DNA from: Pseudobacter ginsenosidimutans
GTDB lineage: Bacteria > Bacteroidota > Bacteroidia > Chitinophagales > Chitinophagaceae
Assembly (NCBI RefSeq): GCF_007970185.1
Contig: NZ_CP042431.1
Location: forward strand, 7,485,342-7,549,341
Direction: 5' to 3'
Length of the DNA stretch: 64,000 nt
Position numbers and translations under genes: made by a program. The notes under the pieces were generated by a model. It saw nothing but the letters and a program-made list of their open reading frames with translations, was not told where the DNA came from and made no database searches. Below are positions 44,986 to 53,651 of this stretch, piece after piece; the first letter of the stretch is position 1; each line of letters opens with the position of its first letter.

Positions 44986-45802
44986 ATTATCTTCCTATTT
45001 GCCTGGAATTCAGGAAATAACCCTTAGGCGCTTCAATTACCAGAAACCATTACAAAAGCTAATTTTTTTTATCTTTTTTCTTCGAAGTCATTCGCAATTC
45101 CCACTATCACAGGCCCCAAGCCCCTACTCTTCCTCCCCTAACATATATATGGAGGAACCGGCGTACAAAGTCAGATGACCTCTTCCATACCACAAGTATT
45201 TGATTATGCAGCTTCCAGCAGTTGTCAGTTTTCATTTCCGGGATGGCAAGATCCAGACACCGCAATCATATAACCCACACAACAGGCCCCACCGGATATA
45301 CGATTAATATCACCCCATTTACAATTCGTTTATTGTGCACATCCGCTCAGGAAATTTTGAACCGGGTGCCAGACTACTTCAACAAAACCCAGGGTATTCA
45401 CAGCTGGATCGCATTGCTTCCGGCAGCGGCAGCAAATGCTGAAATTATTCGCGATGCAAACCTCTTCAAATCAGTGCTTCCCGGGTGACTTCAATTACTG
45501 AAAATCTCCCTCGGGCCTCCAACACAGAACTTCATCTTTAATTCGAATAAATAATTGTCACACAATGATAAATAATGCCTTACGATGTTTATTGACAATT
45601 TTTGTAATGCTTTTCTTCAACTCTAAGCTCACTTATAAGACTGTTTGTACCCAGACAATAAGTTACAATGCAGTCTCAACAAAACAGATTAATCCAGGCT
45701 GATTAAAGTGGGGAATTTTATCGTTTGTGGCTTACTGTTAGTCAAATGTGGCTAGCAAATGCATTATACATATATAAAACAAATAGTTACGCTTGATTAC
45801 TT
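44986..45802. other. 817-nt stretch without a supported gene
   Basis: Only weak, low-complexity open frames are present: a plus-strand frame of 88 codons at 45222-45488 without a recognisable domain, and a 10-residue minus-strand frame MTSKKKDKKN about 90 nt before the 44942 terminator. A small RNA or a decayed gene transcribed towards that terminator is possible. The AT-rich right part may hold regulatory sequence. I see no repeats. Confidence 0.4.
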
Positions 45803-46606
45803 CTATTTTCCTTCAGACATAGAAGTGAGCGCCGCCGCAGTGCCAACAATCGCTGCTCCGGCCACTACTCCAAAGCCGGTTCCGAAGGCCGTTGTCTTCT
45901 TTACATAGGCCCGGCCCAGGGCCAGGTCCGAAGGCTTCACCATCGAATTGGTAATATTGGAGGCATAAAAAGCATGCTCAAACACAACCGGACTGATACT
46001 GCCATTCCCTTCGGTTAGCACTGTCAGGTAGCTCCGGAATTTCAAAGGAGAATTCTCCTCTGTAAACCTGGCTTCCTTCACCACCAGCTCCGTTCCATCA
46101 GGCAATACTTTCTTCGAGCTTACAAATGTGTTCTTATCTCTGCTATCAACAAAAGCATTGGTTACTCCCAGGGGAGTCTTCTCAATAAAAGATTTTGGTG
46201 GGATCATCTGCCAATCCACCGGCAATGGGGTTACTGCACTGAACGTAGTGAAGGAGGTGGAGAAATCCCGGTTCCAGTTCACGCTGTTGGTAACAGCAGT
46301 ACCGGTGGTCTTCAATTCATCGATCATATAACTGATAGCCTTATCATTCACGATCAGGGCTGACCGCTTCCAGTCGATGGCTATGGGCCGGTCCAGCTTG
46401 TTCATGACCCTGATATGCACGGGAGCATTCTCACCCTGGAAATTATAGGTGATCTGAAGACTGTCGTTCTCAATCACAAATTCCCTCGACTCTCCTCCGG
46501 CCTGTTTGAGATTGTTATTGTTGCTGTTGATGGTAAGATACTGATACCTGTTGCAACCGGTGGCCGCCAGGATAATACAAATGAAAAGGGGTAGACTATT
46601 TTTCAT
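45803..46606 (-). CDS. Lipoprotein of unknown function with C-terminal hydrophobic segment
   Basis: The 267-residue protein has a lipoprotein signal (MKNSLPLFICIILAATGC, Cys 18), a beta-rich middle region (about 25-230), and a Gly/Ala-rich hydrophobic stretch at the end (GTGFGVVAGAAIVGTAAALTS, about 243-263). An Asn tract (INSNNNN) follows the signal. I do not recognise the family. A membrane-spanning C-terminus on a lipoprotein would give two membrane attachments. Monocistronic, between rpsJ and the dipeptidyl peptidase gene. Confidence 0.7.
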   Translation of the reverse strand: MKNSLPLFICIILAATGCNRYQYLTINSNNNNLKQAGGESREFVIENDSLQITYNFQGENAPVHIRVMNKLDRPIAIDWKRSALIVNDKAISYMIDELKTTGTAVTNSVNWNRDFSTSFTTFSAVTPLPVDWQMIPPKSFIEKTPLGVTNAFVDSRDKNTFVSSKKVLPDGTELVVKEARFTEENSPLKFRSYLTVLTEGNGSISPVVFEHAFYASNITNSMVKPSDLALGRAYVKKTTAFGTGFGVVAGAAIVGTAAALTSMSEGK

Positions 46607-46710
46607 GGTAAGGCTCTTTCAGAACCATTAAATTAACCATTAAAATTGTCTACCCCTGTTAAGGAATAACGAATTTAATATTTTCACTAACTGTATTCCG
46701 GGCGTCCGTT

Positions 46711-48897
46711 CTAGCGGGCTCCGGGCGGACAGTACTGCTTCAGGAAGTTGGTATACATCGTTGCCAGGTGCATGAATGTGCCCTCTCCTTCCGCAAGGCT
46801 ATGCGTGCGGTTGGGATAGCTCATCAACTGGAATTGTTTATTGTGTTTCACCAGCTCATTGATCAGCATTTCGGCATTGTTGTAATGCACATTGTCGTCA
46901 GCAGTGCCGTGGATGTACAGCAGGTGCCCTTTCAGGTTCTTTGCATAAGTGAGCGGTGAACCGGCCAGGTAATCCTGTTTATTCTCTTCAGGCAGGCCCA
47001 TATATCTTTCTTCATAGATATTGTCATACGTATGCAGGTTGGAAATAGCCGCCACAGAGATGCCTGTTTTGTAGATATCCGGATACTGGAACATCAGGTT
47101 GAGGGTGGCTGAACCACCGCCACTCCAGCCCCATACTGCTACGCGACTGGTATCAATGAAATTCCATTTCAACACTTCGCGGGCTGCTGCGGCCTGGTCG
47201 CTGATATTCAGTTGTCCGATTTTGCGGTAAAGGGATTTTCTCCATTCGCGTCCTTTCGGAACAGGAGTGCCGCGGTTATCGATGGAGATATAGATATAGC
47301 CATCACTGGTCATATCACCGGCATAGAGGAAGTTGCGGCCTACGCCCCACTGGTCTTTCACGTTCTGTCCCCACGGTTCAGTATAAACGTAGAATACAAC
47401 GGGGTATTTTTTATTGGCATCGAAGTTCTGCGGCTTCACCATCCAGCCATCCATTTCAACGCCTTCGGCAATTTTCAGTTTGAAGAACTCGAGTTTGGAT
47501 TTGCTTTTATCGGCCTTTGCCATATTGCTTTCGATCTTCGAAGTTCCATCCACAGGTTTATGGTCCTGCAGTGTGATCATTTCGGAAGTACCGGGTGTGT
47601 AGTAATTGGAGAACCCGTGAACAGCGTACCTCGCATTGGGACTCACATCGTAGGAATGCATGCCCTGCTGGCTTGCGGGTGAAAGTCTTTCAGCAGTACC
47701 CTTTCCATCGATGGCAATGCGATACAGGTATTTCTGCGTGCCGTTATCGGGAGAAGCCATGAAATAAACGTAGCCTCCTTTTTCATCGATACAAACAATA
47801 TCCATCACATCGTAGTTGCCTGCTGTGATGAGGGTTTCTTTTCCATCGCGGCTTACCCTGTAGAGATGGCGCCAGCCGTCCTTTTCAGAAGGCCAGATGA
47901 ATTCCTTTCCGTTATTGATCCAGTCCCATCCACCCCAGATATAGTCTTCATCCCAGAGCTGGATCACATCTATCCAGGCGGCATCCTTTTCATTATAGAT
48001 GCTTTTGGAAACGCCGGTCCTGGTATCGCAGAGCAGGATATTGCTTTCATTTTGCCTGCGATTCATATGCTGCATGATCAGTTCATTGTTGCCGGCCCAT
48101 TCCAGGCGGGTAACATAGCTTTGCAGTACTTTATCGTTGGGCACTTTCATCCAGCTGGTTTTGGCGGAAGCAATATCCACCACACCGATCTTAAATGGAG
48201 AAGGCGCATCGCCTGCAATGGGATATTCCACAGGCACAGCCACCGGATAGATAGAATCGGTATTGTTGATCATCAGGTAGTCCTTCGTGTTCTTGGCATC
48301 GATCTGCCAGAAAGCGATCTGACGGCTATCTGGGCTCCACCTGAAACCATCGCGACAGAAGAACTCTTCTTCATACACCCAGTCGAAAGTTCCGTTGATC
48401 AGTTTGCGGCTGCCATCTGTTGTAAGCTTTTTGATGGCTCCGGTGGCGAGGTCTTCCACATAGATATTGAATTCGCTTACATATGCCACTTTCTTTCCGT
48501 CCGGGGAGAATTTTGCGAACATGAGGCTCGAAGCGGGACGGCCCTTGCCGATCTGTTTGAGGCTGGCGGCTTTCTTATCGTACACCCAATAATTACCTTT
48601 TGTATTCAGCCTCCATACCTTACGTGTATCGGTAAAGAGCAGGATCTTCTGATCATCCTCTGAGAAACTGAAGCTGGCAACATCCAGCACATTCTTTTGA
48701 TTGGCCGGCGTGAGCTGCGTCTTGCTCATCACTACCACGGAAGGACTCTGGGGCGCTATCTGAACGATACCCTGCTTTTGGTCCAGCTCATAGTAGCTGT
48801 TCCCGTCCTTTGCCCATTGCAGTTCCTGGGCCATGATGGCATTCATACTCAAAACGCCAACAGCTAAAACTATCAGACTTTTAAAGGTTCTTTTCAT
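46711..48897 (-). CDS. Dipeptidyl peptidase IV-type S9 serine peptidase
   Basis: The 728-residue secreted protein starts at ATG 48897 with a signal peptide (MKRTFKSLIVLAVGVLSMNAIMA). An N-terminal beta-propeller (about 40-460) carries the DWVYEEEFFCRDGF double-Glu motif that binds the substrate N-terminus and defines DPP IV. The C-terminal alpha/beta-hydrolase domain has the Ser in VWGWSGGGSATL (about 605), Asp in HGTADDNVHY (about 680) and His in PNRTHSLAEG (about 712). It removes X-Pro dipeptides in the periplasm, feeding on peptides. Starts about 86 nt after a GC-rich hairpin that may regulate it. Confidence 0.92.
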   Translation of the reverse strand: MKRTFKSLIVLAVGVLSMNAIMAQELQWAKDGNSYYELDQKQGIVQIAPQSPSVVVMSKTQLTPANQKNVLDVASFSFSEDDQKILLFTDTRKVWRLNTKGNYWVYDKKAASLKQIGKGRPASSLMFAKFSPDGKKVAYVSEFNIYVEDLATGAIKKLTTDGSRKLINGTFDWVYEEEFFCRDGFRWSPDSRQIAFWQIDAKNTKDYLMINNTDSIYPVAVPVEYPIAGDAPSPFKIGVVDIASAKTSWMKVPNDKVLQSYVTRLEWAGNNELIMQHMNRRQNESNILLCDTRTGVSKSIYNEKDAAWIDVIQLWDEDYIWGGWDWINNGKEFIWPSEKDGWRHLYRVSRDGKETLITAGNYDVMDIVCIDEKGGYVYFMASPDNGTQKYLYRIAIDGKGTAERLSPASQQGMHSYDVSPNARYAVHGFSNYYTPGTSEMITLQDHKPVDGTSKIESNMAKADKSKSKLEFFKLKIAEGVEMDGWMVKPQNFDANKKYPVVFYVYTEPWGQNVKDQWGVGRNFLYAGDMTSDGYIYISIDNRGTPVPKGREWRKSLYRKIGQLNISDQAAAAREVLKWNFIDTSRVAVWGWSGGGSATLNLMFQYPDIYKTGISVAAISNLHTYDNIYEERYMGLPEENKQDYLAGSPLTYAKNLKGHLLYIHGTADDNVHYNNAEMLINELVKHNKQFQLMSYPNRTHSLAEGEGTFMHLATMYTNFLKQYCPPGAR

Positions 48898-48982
48898 ATG
48901 CATTACCGGCAAAATTTTAGGGCTGGAAATTAAGACAAAAACCATCAGGCCATTAAAAAGAATGATAAATGGGAATAAAGAA

Positions 48983-49084
48983 GGCCTCCTGCCGGTGCAG
49001 GAGGCCCGATACTTTGGAGGTTTAGTTCCAGGTATTAGCTACTAACTTCGAGCCGGTTTGGTGCGTTTCCGGTCGCACCAAAGG
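48983..49084 (-). ncRNA. Candidate structured RNA or leader upstream of the dipeptidyl peptidase gene
   Basis: Two strong hairpins lie here: TTTGGTGCG/CGCACCAAA near 49059-49083, and a ten-base perfect stem (48983-48992 with 48997-49006, loop CGGT) followed on the minus strand by TTCTTTATT. Reading leftward, this looks like a short RNA ending in a terminator, or an attenuated leader of the peptidase gene. No known family is recognised. The rest of the 48898-49256 gap is featureless. Confidence 0.4.
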
Positions 49085-49257
49085 CGTAGTTAAGGATACA
49101 AAGGAAATCAAATATGTGATGCCGCATCACTAGCTGTTTGCAGGTGTAAGGATTGAATGGATAACTGTGCAGAAAACAGTCATATCCGCTAAATTGAAAA
49201 GCTGACCGGAACAGATCATCTTTCGATCCCCATTATTTCATAATTTCGTGTCCGATT

Positions 49258-49355
49258 CAAGAGGGGGTGCCTTTCAGGCTGAGAATATACCCTTTGAAGA
49301 AAACTGCCCAACTGTTTTCTTCATCCACCTGATCCGGGTAATGCCGGCGTAGGGA
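49258..49355 (+). promoter_or_regulatory. Thiamine pyrophosphate (TPP, THI-box) riboswitch
   Basis: The stretch contains the conserved elements of the TPP riboswitch in order: GGGGTGCC (49264-49271), the CTGAGA of the pyrimidine-sensing loop (49279-49284), ACCC, a variable P3 hairpin, and then CCTGATCCGGGTAATGCCGG with CGTAGGGA at the end. It ends 13 nt before the ATG of the PnuC-family gene, so it probably acts on translation start or as a short terminator. This predicts that the two genes downstream are repressed when thiamine pyrophosphate is plentiful. Confidence 0.93.
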
Positions 49356-49368
49356 AAAAACACAAACT

Positions 49369-50010
49369 ATGAACATACAAGAATGGATCCGTCTGCTCTG
49401 GCAGCAGATCGGAGAAACGCCGCTGTTGCAATGGATTGCCGTATCACTGGGCGTTGCTGAAGTATTACTGGCCCGCGCCAATAAGATCTGGCTCTATCCT
49501 GCCGGCATCGGGGCCACCACACTTTCCGTTTTCATCCTCTTCGAAGCGGGGCTCTATGCGGAATGCCTCCTCAACGGATATTATATCGTAATGAGCATTT
49601 ATGGCTGGTGGTATTGGGTGAAGAAAAAAGATAAGCCAGCCGTGAAAGTGAGCTTCAGTAATTCGCAGGACTGGCTTACTGTGCTGCTGATTGCAGGGAT
49701 CGGTTTTGCAGGATTGTATTTGTGCCTGCGGTACTTTACACCCAGTACTGTTCCCGTGGCCGATGCTTTTGTGAGCGCTACTGCCTGGGCAGGCATGTGG
49801 TTACTCGCCCGTAGAAAAGTGGAAAACTGGATATTGCTGAATATCTCCAATGCAGTGGCAGTCCCTCTCCTCTTCCATAAACAATTGCCACTGTATGCAG
49901 GGCTTACGATATTTTTGTTCGTCATTGCCGTACAGGGATATTTCAAATGGCGGAAAACAGCCAGACAAAATGAGAAAGAAGATAATTTCCTGATGCCATC
50001 AATCGAGTGA
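49369..50010 (+). CDS. pnuT: PnuC-family transporter, probably thiamine transporter PnuT
   Basis: The 213-residue membrane protein has about seven hydrophobic helices and the PnuC motifs WIAVSLGVAEVLLARANKIWLYP (about 22-44), LNGYYIVMSIYGWWYW (about 67-82) and the later RKVENWILLNISNAV. PnuC proteins are facilitators of nicotinamide riboside. The close relatives under TPP-riboswitch control are thiamine importers (PnuT), and the riboswitch directly upstream supports that substrate here. It is separated by only two nt from the acyl-CoA-dehydrogenase-like gene, so they form one transcription and probably one translation unit. Confidence 0.88.
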   Translation: MNIQEWIRLLWQQIGETPLLQWIAVSLGVAEVLLARANKIWLYPAGIGATTLSVFILFEAGLYAECLLNGYYIVMSIYGWWYWVKKKDKPAVKVSFSNSQDWLTVLLIAGIGFAGLYLCLRYFTPSTVPVADAFVSATAWAGMWLLARRKVENWILLNISNAVAVPLLFHKQLPLYAGLTIFLFVIAVQGYFKWRKTARQNEKEDNFLMPSIE

Positions 50011-50012
50011 GT

Positions 50013-51068
50013 ATGAATATTCCATTTTCTGAGTTGATTGCAACGGAAGCAGCAGAAATGATCCGCAATACTGCTGCAGCATCCGAACAGTTCAATCAAC
50101 TGCATCCTGCACAGCTGGAGCTGATCTACCGCAACAACTGGTTCAATCTCTTTGTACCGAAAGCCAGTGGTGGACTTGAATTATCATTTCCGGAAGCACT
50201 GCAACTGGAAGAAGCCCTGGCCTGGGTGGATGGCAGTTTCGGCTGGACCATCACGTTATGCAGTGGCGCCAATTTCTTCATCGGCTTCCTGGAGCCGGCC
50301 ATTGCTGGTGAATTATTCAGCAATCCCAAAGTTTGTTTCGCCGGCAGCGGCGCAGCAACGGGAACAGCCGAGCTGAAAGCCGATGGCTACCATATCGCCG
50401 GTCACTGGAAATATGCAACCGGCGCTCCACACGCCACTGTTTTCACCTGCGTGTGTAATCTGAAAGAGAATGGAGCGATATTGAAAGATGGGAATGGCAT
50501 TGCCGCCGCAGCCGCTTTCTGGTTATATCCATCCGAGGTAAAACTGCAACAGGACTGGAACATGATGGGCATGCGCGCCACAGCCAGCCTCAGTTTTGAA
50601 GCAGGCCCGCTGATCGTTCCCACCAATCGCAGGTTTGAAATCGATCCCGCCTATGCTGTGTTATCACAAGCAGTTTATCGTTTTCCATTTTTACAATTCG
50701 CGGAAGCCACCCTCTGTGCAAACTTCTCAGGCATGGCCATGCGATTCCTGGAATTATATTTCCATCATGCGGCAGAGCCTGACAAAGCCGCTCTCAAACT
50801 GCAACAGGAATTGATGCAGGCCAGGGATATTTTTTATGAGAAGATCAACAGCAGCTGGACCAGCCTTCTTCAGCAATCACATATTCCTGATGGCCTGCTA
50901 ACGGAGATCAGTAAGTGTAGTCGTGAATTGTATGCCGTTTGTGGTAAACTGATGCAGGTATTGTATCCGGCAATGGGTATGCATGCAGCAGAAAGCAATA
51001 CGGAAGCGAACAGGATCTGGCGAAATTTTTACACAGCCAGTCAGCATAAATTGTTGCGGGAGATCTGA
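50013..51068 (+). CDS. Acyl-CoA-dehydrogenase-like flavoprotein in a TPP-controlled operon
   Basis: The 351-residue protein starts at ATG 50013, two nt after the pnuT stop; an upstream GTG in frame would overlap. The N-terminal helical domain and middle beta domain of acyl-CoA dehydrogenases are seen: FVPKASGGLELSFPEALQLEEALAWVDGSFGWT and MGMRATASLSFEAG. The C-terminal helix bundle is short, and no active-site Glu is obvious in this reading, so it may be of the flavin-monooxygenase branch of the fold. Being under a TPP riboswitch suggests a role in thiamine or thiazole/pyrimidine salvage, which is inference; the family is otherwise used for acyl-CoA or aromatic oxidation. Confidence 0.75.
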   Translation: MNIPFSELIATEAAEMIRNTAAASEQFNQLHPAQLELIYRNNWFNLFVPKASGGLELSFPEALQLEEALAWVDGSFGWTITLCSGANFFIGFLEPAIAGELFSNPKVCFAGSGAATGTAELKADGYHIAGHWKYATGAPHATVFTCVCNLKENGAILKDGNGIAAAAAFWLYPSEVKLQQDWNMMGMRATASLSFEAGPLIVPTNRRFEIDPAYAVLSQAVYRFPFLQFAEATLCANFSGMAMRFLELYFHHAAEPDKAALKLQQELMQARDIFYEKINSSWTSLLQQSHIPDGLLTEISKCSRELYAVCGKLMQVLYPAMGMHAAESNTEANRIWRNFYTASQHKLLREI

Positions 51069-51281
51069 GTTATCAATTTGTTAGAAGTCCCGAATTGTAC
51101 ATTAGTTGCCCGCTAATTGGGGATTAGTTGCCTGTTGGTTGTACTCAGAGGTATGCGGAGGCTATGAAGGGGCTATGCGGGACAGTAGTCCGATAGTATG
51201 ATCCTACCGGGTAAAAAAGGCCTGATAGTTCTGGGATAGTATTAAGACAGTACTGAGACGGTAATCAAACGCGCACAAGTG

Positions 51282-51310
51282 AAAAAGGGCCGACCTTTCA
51301 GGTCAGCCCT
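51282..51310 (-). terminator. Intrinsic terminator of fusA
   Basis: Arms of 11 bases with one mismatch (51286-51296 with 51300-51310) are followed on the minus strand by five U, 23 nt after the fusA stop. Confidence 0.82.
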
Positions 51311-51333
51311 ATAATATCTGAAGCAAAATGCTA

Positions 51334-53484
51334 TTAATCTTCAACTTTTGCTTTTCCTTTCACCTTCGCGATCACTTCTTCAGCGATGTTGTTAGGTGCA
51401 GGAGAGTAGTGAGAGAACTCCATGGTAGAAGTAGCACGGCCGGAGCTCAGTGAACGTAACTGTGTTACGTAACCGAACATTTCAGACAGGGGAACTTTTG
51501 CCTTGATCACCTGTGCACCAGCACGGCTGTCCATACCTTCGAGCATGCCACGACGACGGTTCAGGTCACCGGTAACATCACCCATGTACTGATCAGGAGT
51601 GATCACTTCCACTTTCATGATAGGCTCCAGGAGAACGGGCTGTGCTTTACGGGCTGCCTCACGGAAACCTGCTTTTGCACAAAGCTCGAAGCTCATTGAG
51701 TCAGAGTCAACCGCGTGGAAGCTACCGTCGAATACACGAACCTTCATGTTCTCAACAGGGTAGTTTGCCAGAACACCTGTACCCATAGAAGCCTGGAAGC
51801 CTTTCTGGATAGCTGGAACGAACTCACGGGGGATAGATCCACCGAAGATATCGTTCACGAATTGGAAATGTTCTCCGTCGTTTGCTTTCAGCCATTCTTC
51901 ATCGGCAGGACCGAATTCGAAGATGATGTCGGCAAACTTACCACGACCACCAGACTGCTTCTTCAGCACCTCACGGTGTTCGATGGATTTGCGGAACGCT
52001 TCTTTATAAGCAACCTGGGGAGCACCCTGGTTTACTTCTACTTTGAACTCACGACGCATACGGTCGATGATGATCTCCAGGTGCAGCTCACCCATACCAC
52101 GGAGGATGGTTTGACCGGTATCTTCATCAGTATTTACGCGGAGTGTAGGATCTTCTTCCACCAGTTTGGCGATAGCCATACCCATTTTGTCAACGTCAGC
52201 CTGAGTTTTAGGCTCAACCGCGATCGCGATCACAGGCTCAGGGATGAACATGTTCTCGAGAACGATCGGATGGTTTTCGTCGCAAAGGGTATCACCGGTT
52301 TTGATCTCCTTGAAACCAACAGCCGCACCGATATCACCTGCTTCGATGAAGTCGATAGGGTTTTGCTTGTTGGCAAACATCTTCATGATACGGCTGATAC
52401 GCTCGTTCTTGCCAGAACGCATGTTCTTAACATAAGAACCGGCATCGAGGTGGCCGCTATAACACCTGAAGAACGCGAGACGACCTACGAAAGGATCGGT
52501 CATGATCTTAAAGGCCAGTGCAGCGAAAGGAGCTTTAGGATCAGCTTTACGCGTTTCCTCTTCACCGGTATCAGGGTTGATACCTTTGGTGTCTTCGATA
52601 TCCACAGGAGAAGGCAGGTAGCGGCAAACGGCATCCAGTGCAGTTTGTACACCTTTGTTCTTGAATGAAGAACCACACATCATCGGAACGATGCTGAGGT
52701 CGATGGTAGCCTTGCGGATAGCCTCGTGTACTTCAGCTTCAGTGATGCTGTTGGGATCATCGAAGAATTTCTCCATCAGTTTATCGTCATACTCTGCAAC
52801 AGCCTCGATCAGCTGGGCTCTCCAGAGTTCTGCTTCTTCCTTCATGTCGTCAGGAACAGGAATGGTAGTGAAGGTCATACCTTCAGTAGCCATATCCCAG
52901 ATAACACCTTTCATGGTGATCAGGTCAACCACGCCTTTGAAATCGTCTTCTGCACCGATAGGGAGCTGAAGAGGAACGGCTTTGGCTCCGAGCATTTCCT
53001 TCACTTGTTTTACCACGTTCAGGAAGTCTGCACCGGAACGGTCCATCTTGTTCACGAAACCGATACGGGGAACCTTGTAACGGTTAGCCTGACGCCATAC
53101 AGTCTCAGACTGAGGCTCAACACCGTCAACGGCAGAGAACAGCGCGATCAGACCATCCAGTACGCGCATGGAACGTTCAACCTCTACGGTGAAGTCCACG
53201 TGGCCCGGAGTATCGATGATATTGAAGTAGTATTTCTTGGTGTTTGCATCAGCCTTACCGTTAACGGTAGGGAATTGCCACTGGCAGCTAACAGCAGCAG
53301 AAGTAATGGTAATACCCCTCTCCTTTTCCTGTTCCATCCAGTCAGTGGTAGCGCCACCGTCGTGTACTTCACCAATCTTGTGGATCATACCGGTATACCT
53401 CAGGATACGCTCTGTGGTAGTGGTTTTGCCGGCATCGATGTGAGCCGCAATACCAAAATTTCTTTGTAGTCTTAAGTCTGCCAT
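51334..53484 (-). CDS. fusA: Elongation factor G
   Basis: The 716-residue GTPase starts at ATG 53484 ([21 protein letters not shown]). G1 is [10 protein letters not shown]2 RGITIT, G3 DTPGH, and G4 NKMD; domains II-V follow with the GMGELHLEI and LNRRRGM signatures. EF-G drives translocation and, with RRF, ribosome recycling. In most bacteria it follows rpsG in the str operon. Here it is about 4 kb away from rpsG, with an inserted group of genes between, and has its own -7 box and terminator. Confidence 0.97.
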   Translation of the reverse strand: MADLRLQRNFGIAAHIDAGKTTTTERILRYTGMIHKIGEVHDGGATTDWMEQEKERGITITSAAVSCQWQFPTVNGKADANTKKYYFNIIDTPGHVDFTVEVERSMRVLDGLIALFSAVDGVEPQSETVWRQANRYKVPRIGFVNKMDRSGADFLNVVKQVKEMLGAKAVPLQLPIGAEDDFKGVVDLITMKGVIWDMATEGMTFTTIPVPDDMKEEAELWRAQLIEAVAEYDDKLMEKFFDDPNSITEAEVHEAIRKATIDLSIVPMMCGSSFKNKGVQTALDAVCRYLPSPVDIEDTKGINPDTGEEETRKADPKAPFAALAFKIMTDPFVGRLAFFRCYSGHLDAGSYVKNMRSGKNERISRIMKMFANKQNPIDFIEAGDIGAAVGFKEIKTGDTLCDENHPIVLENMFIPEPVIAIAVEPKTQADVDKMGMAIAKLVEEDPTLRVNTDEDTGQTILRGMGELHLEIIIDRMRREFKVEVNQGAPQVAYKEAFRKSIEHREVLKKQSGGRGKFADIIFEFGPADEEWLKANDGEHFQFVNDIFGGSIPREFVPAIQKGFQASMGTGVLANYPVENMKVRVFDGSFHAVDSDSMSFELCAKAGFREAARKAQPVLLEPIMKVEVITPDQYMGDVTGDLNRRRGMLEGMDSRAGAQVIKAKVPLSEMFGYVTQLRSLSSGRATSTMEFSHYSPAPNNIAEEVIAKVKGKAKVED

Positions 53485-53545
53485 GACTTGTTTTTGTTTG
53501 CTTTTTAATGTGAACAGGGAACAATGCTCCCTGAAATTTGGTGCG

Positions 53546-53553
53546 CAAAGGTA
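53546..53553 (-). promoter_or_regulatory. -7 promoter element (TACCTTTG) of fusA
   Basis: The minus-strand TACCTTTG is identical to the -7 boxes of rpsJ and rpsL and lies 61 nt before the fusA start. A small GGGA/TCCC hairpin follows in the leader near 53517-53533. Confidence 0.6.
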
Positions 53554-53651
53554 ATCAAAATACCCGGAAAAATACGTGTGGCAGCCGCAAAATTTATGTG
53601 GCCAGCGGGCAGTCACAAATATTTAACTTTAAGAACAGCGCCGCCTGAATC

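Noticed and set aside
45222-45488. Plus-strand frame of 88 codons in the 45-kb gap
   Set aside because: No start context, domain, promoter or coding bias that I can see; kept only as a possibility in the gap entry.
49369-50010. Nicotinamide riboside transporter PnuC
   Set aside because: Family is the same, but the TPP riboswitch directly upstream favours thiamine as substrate.
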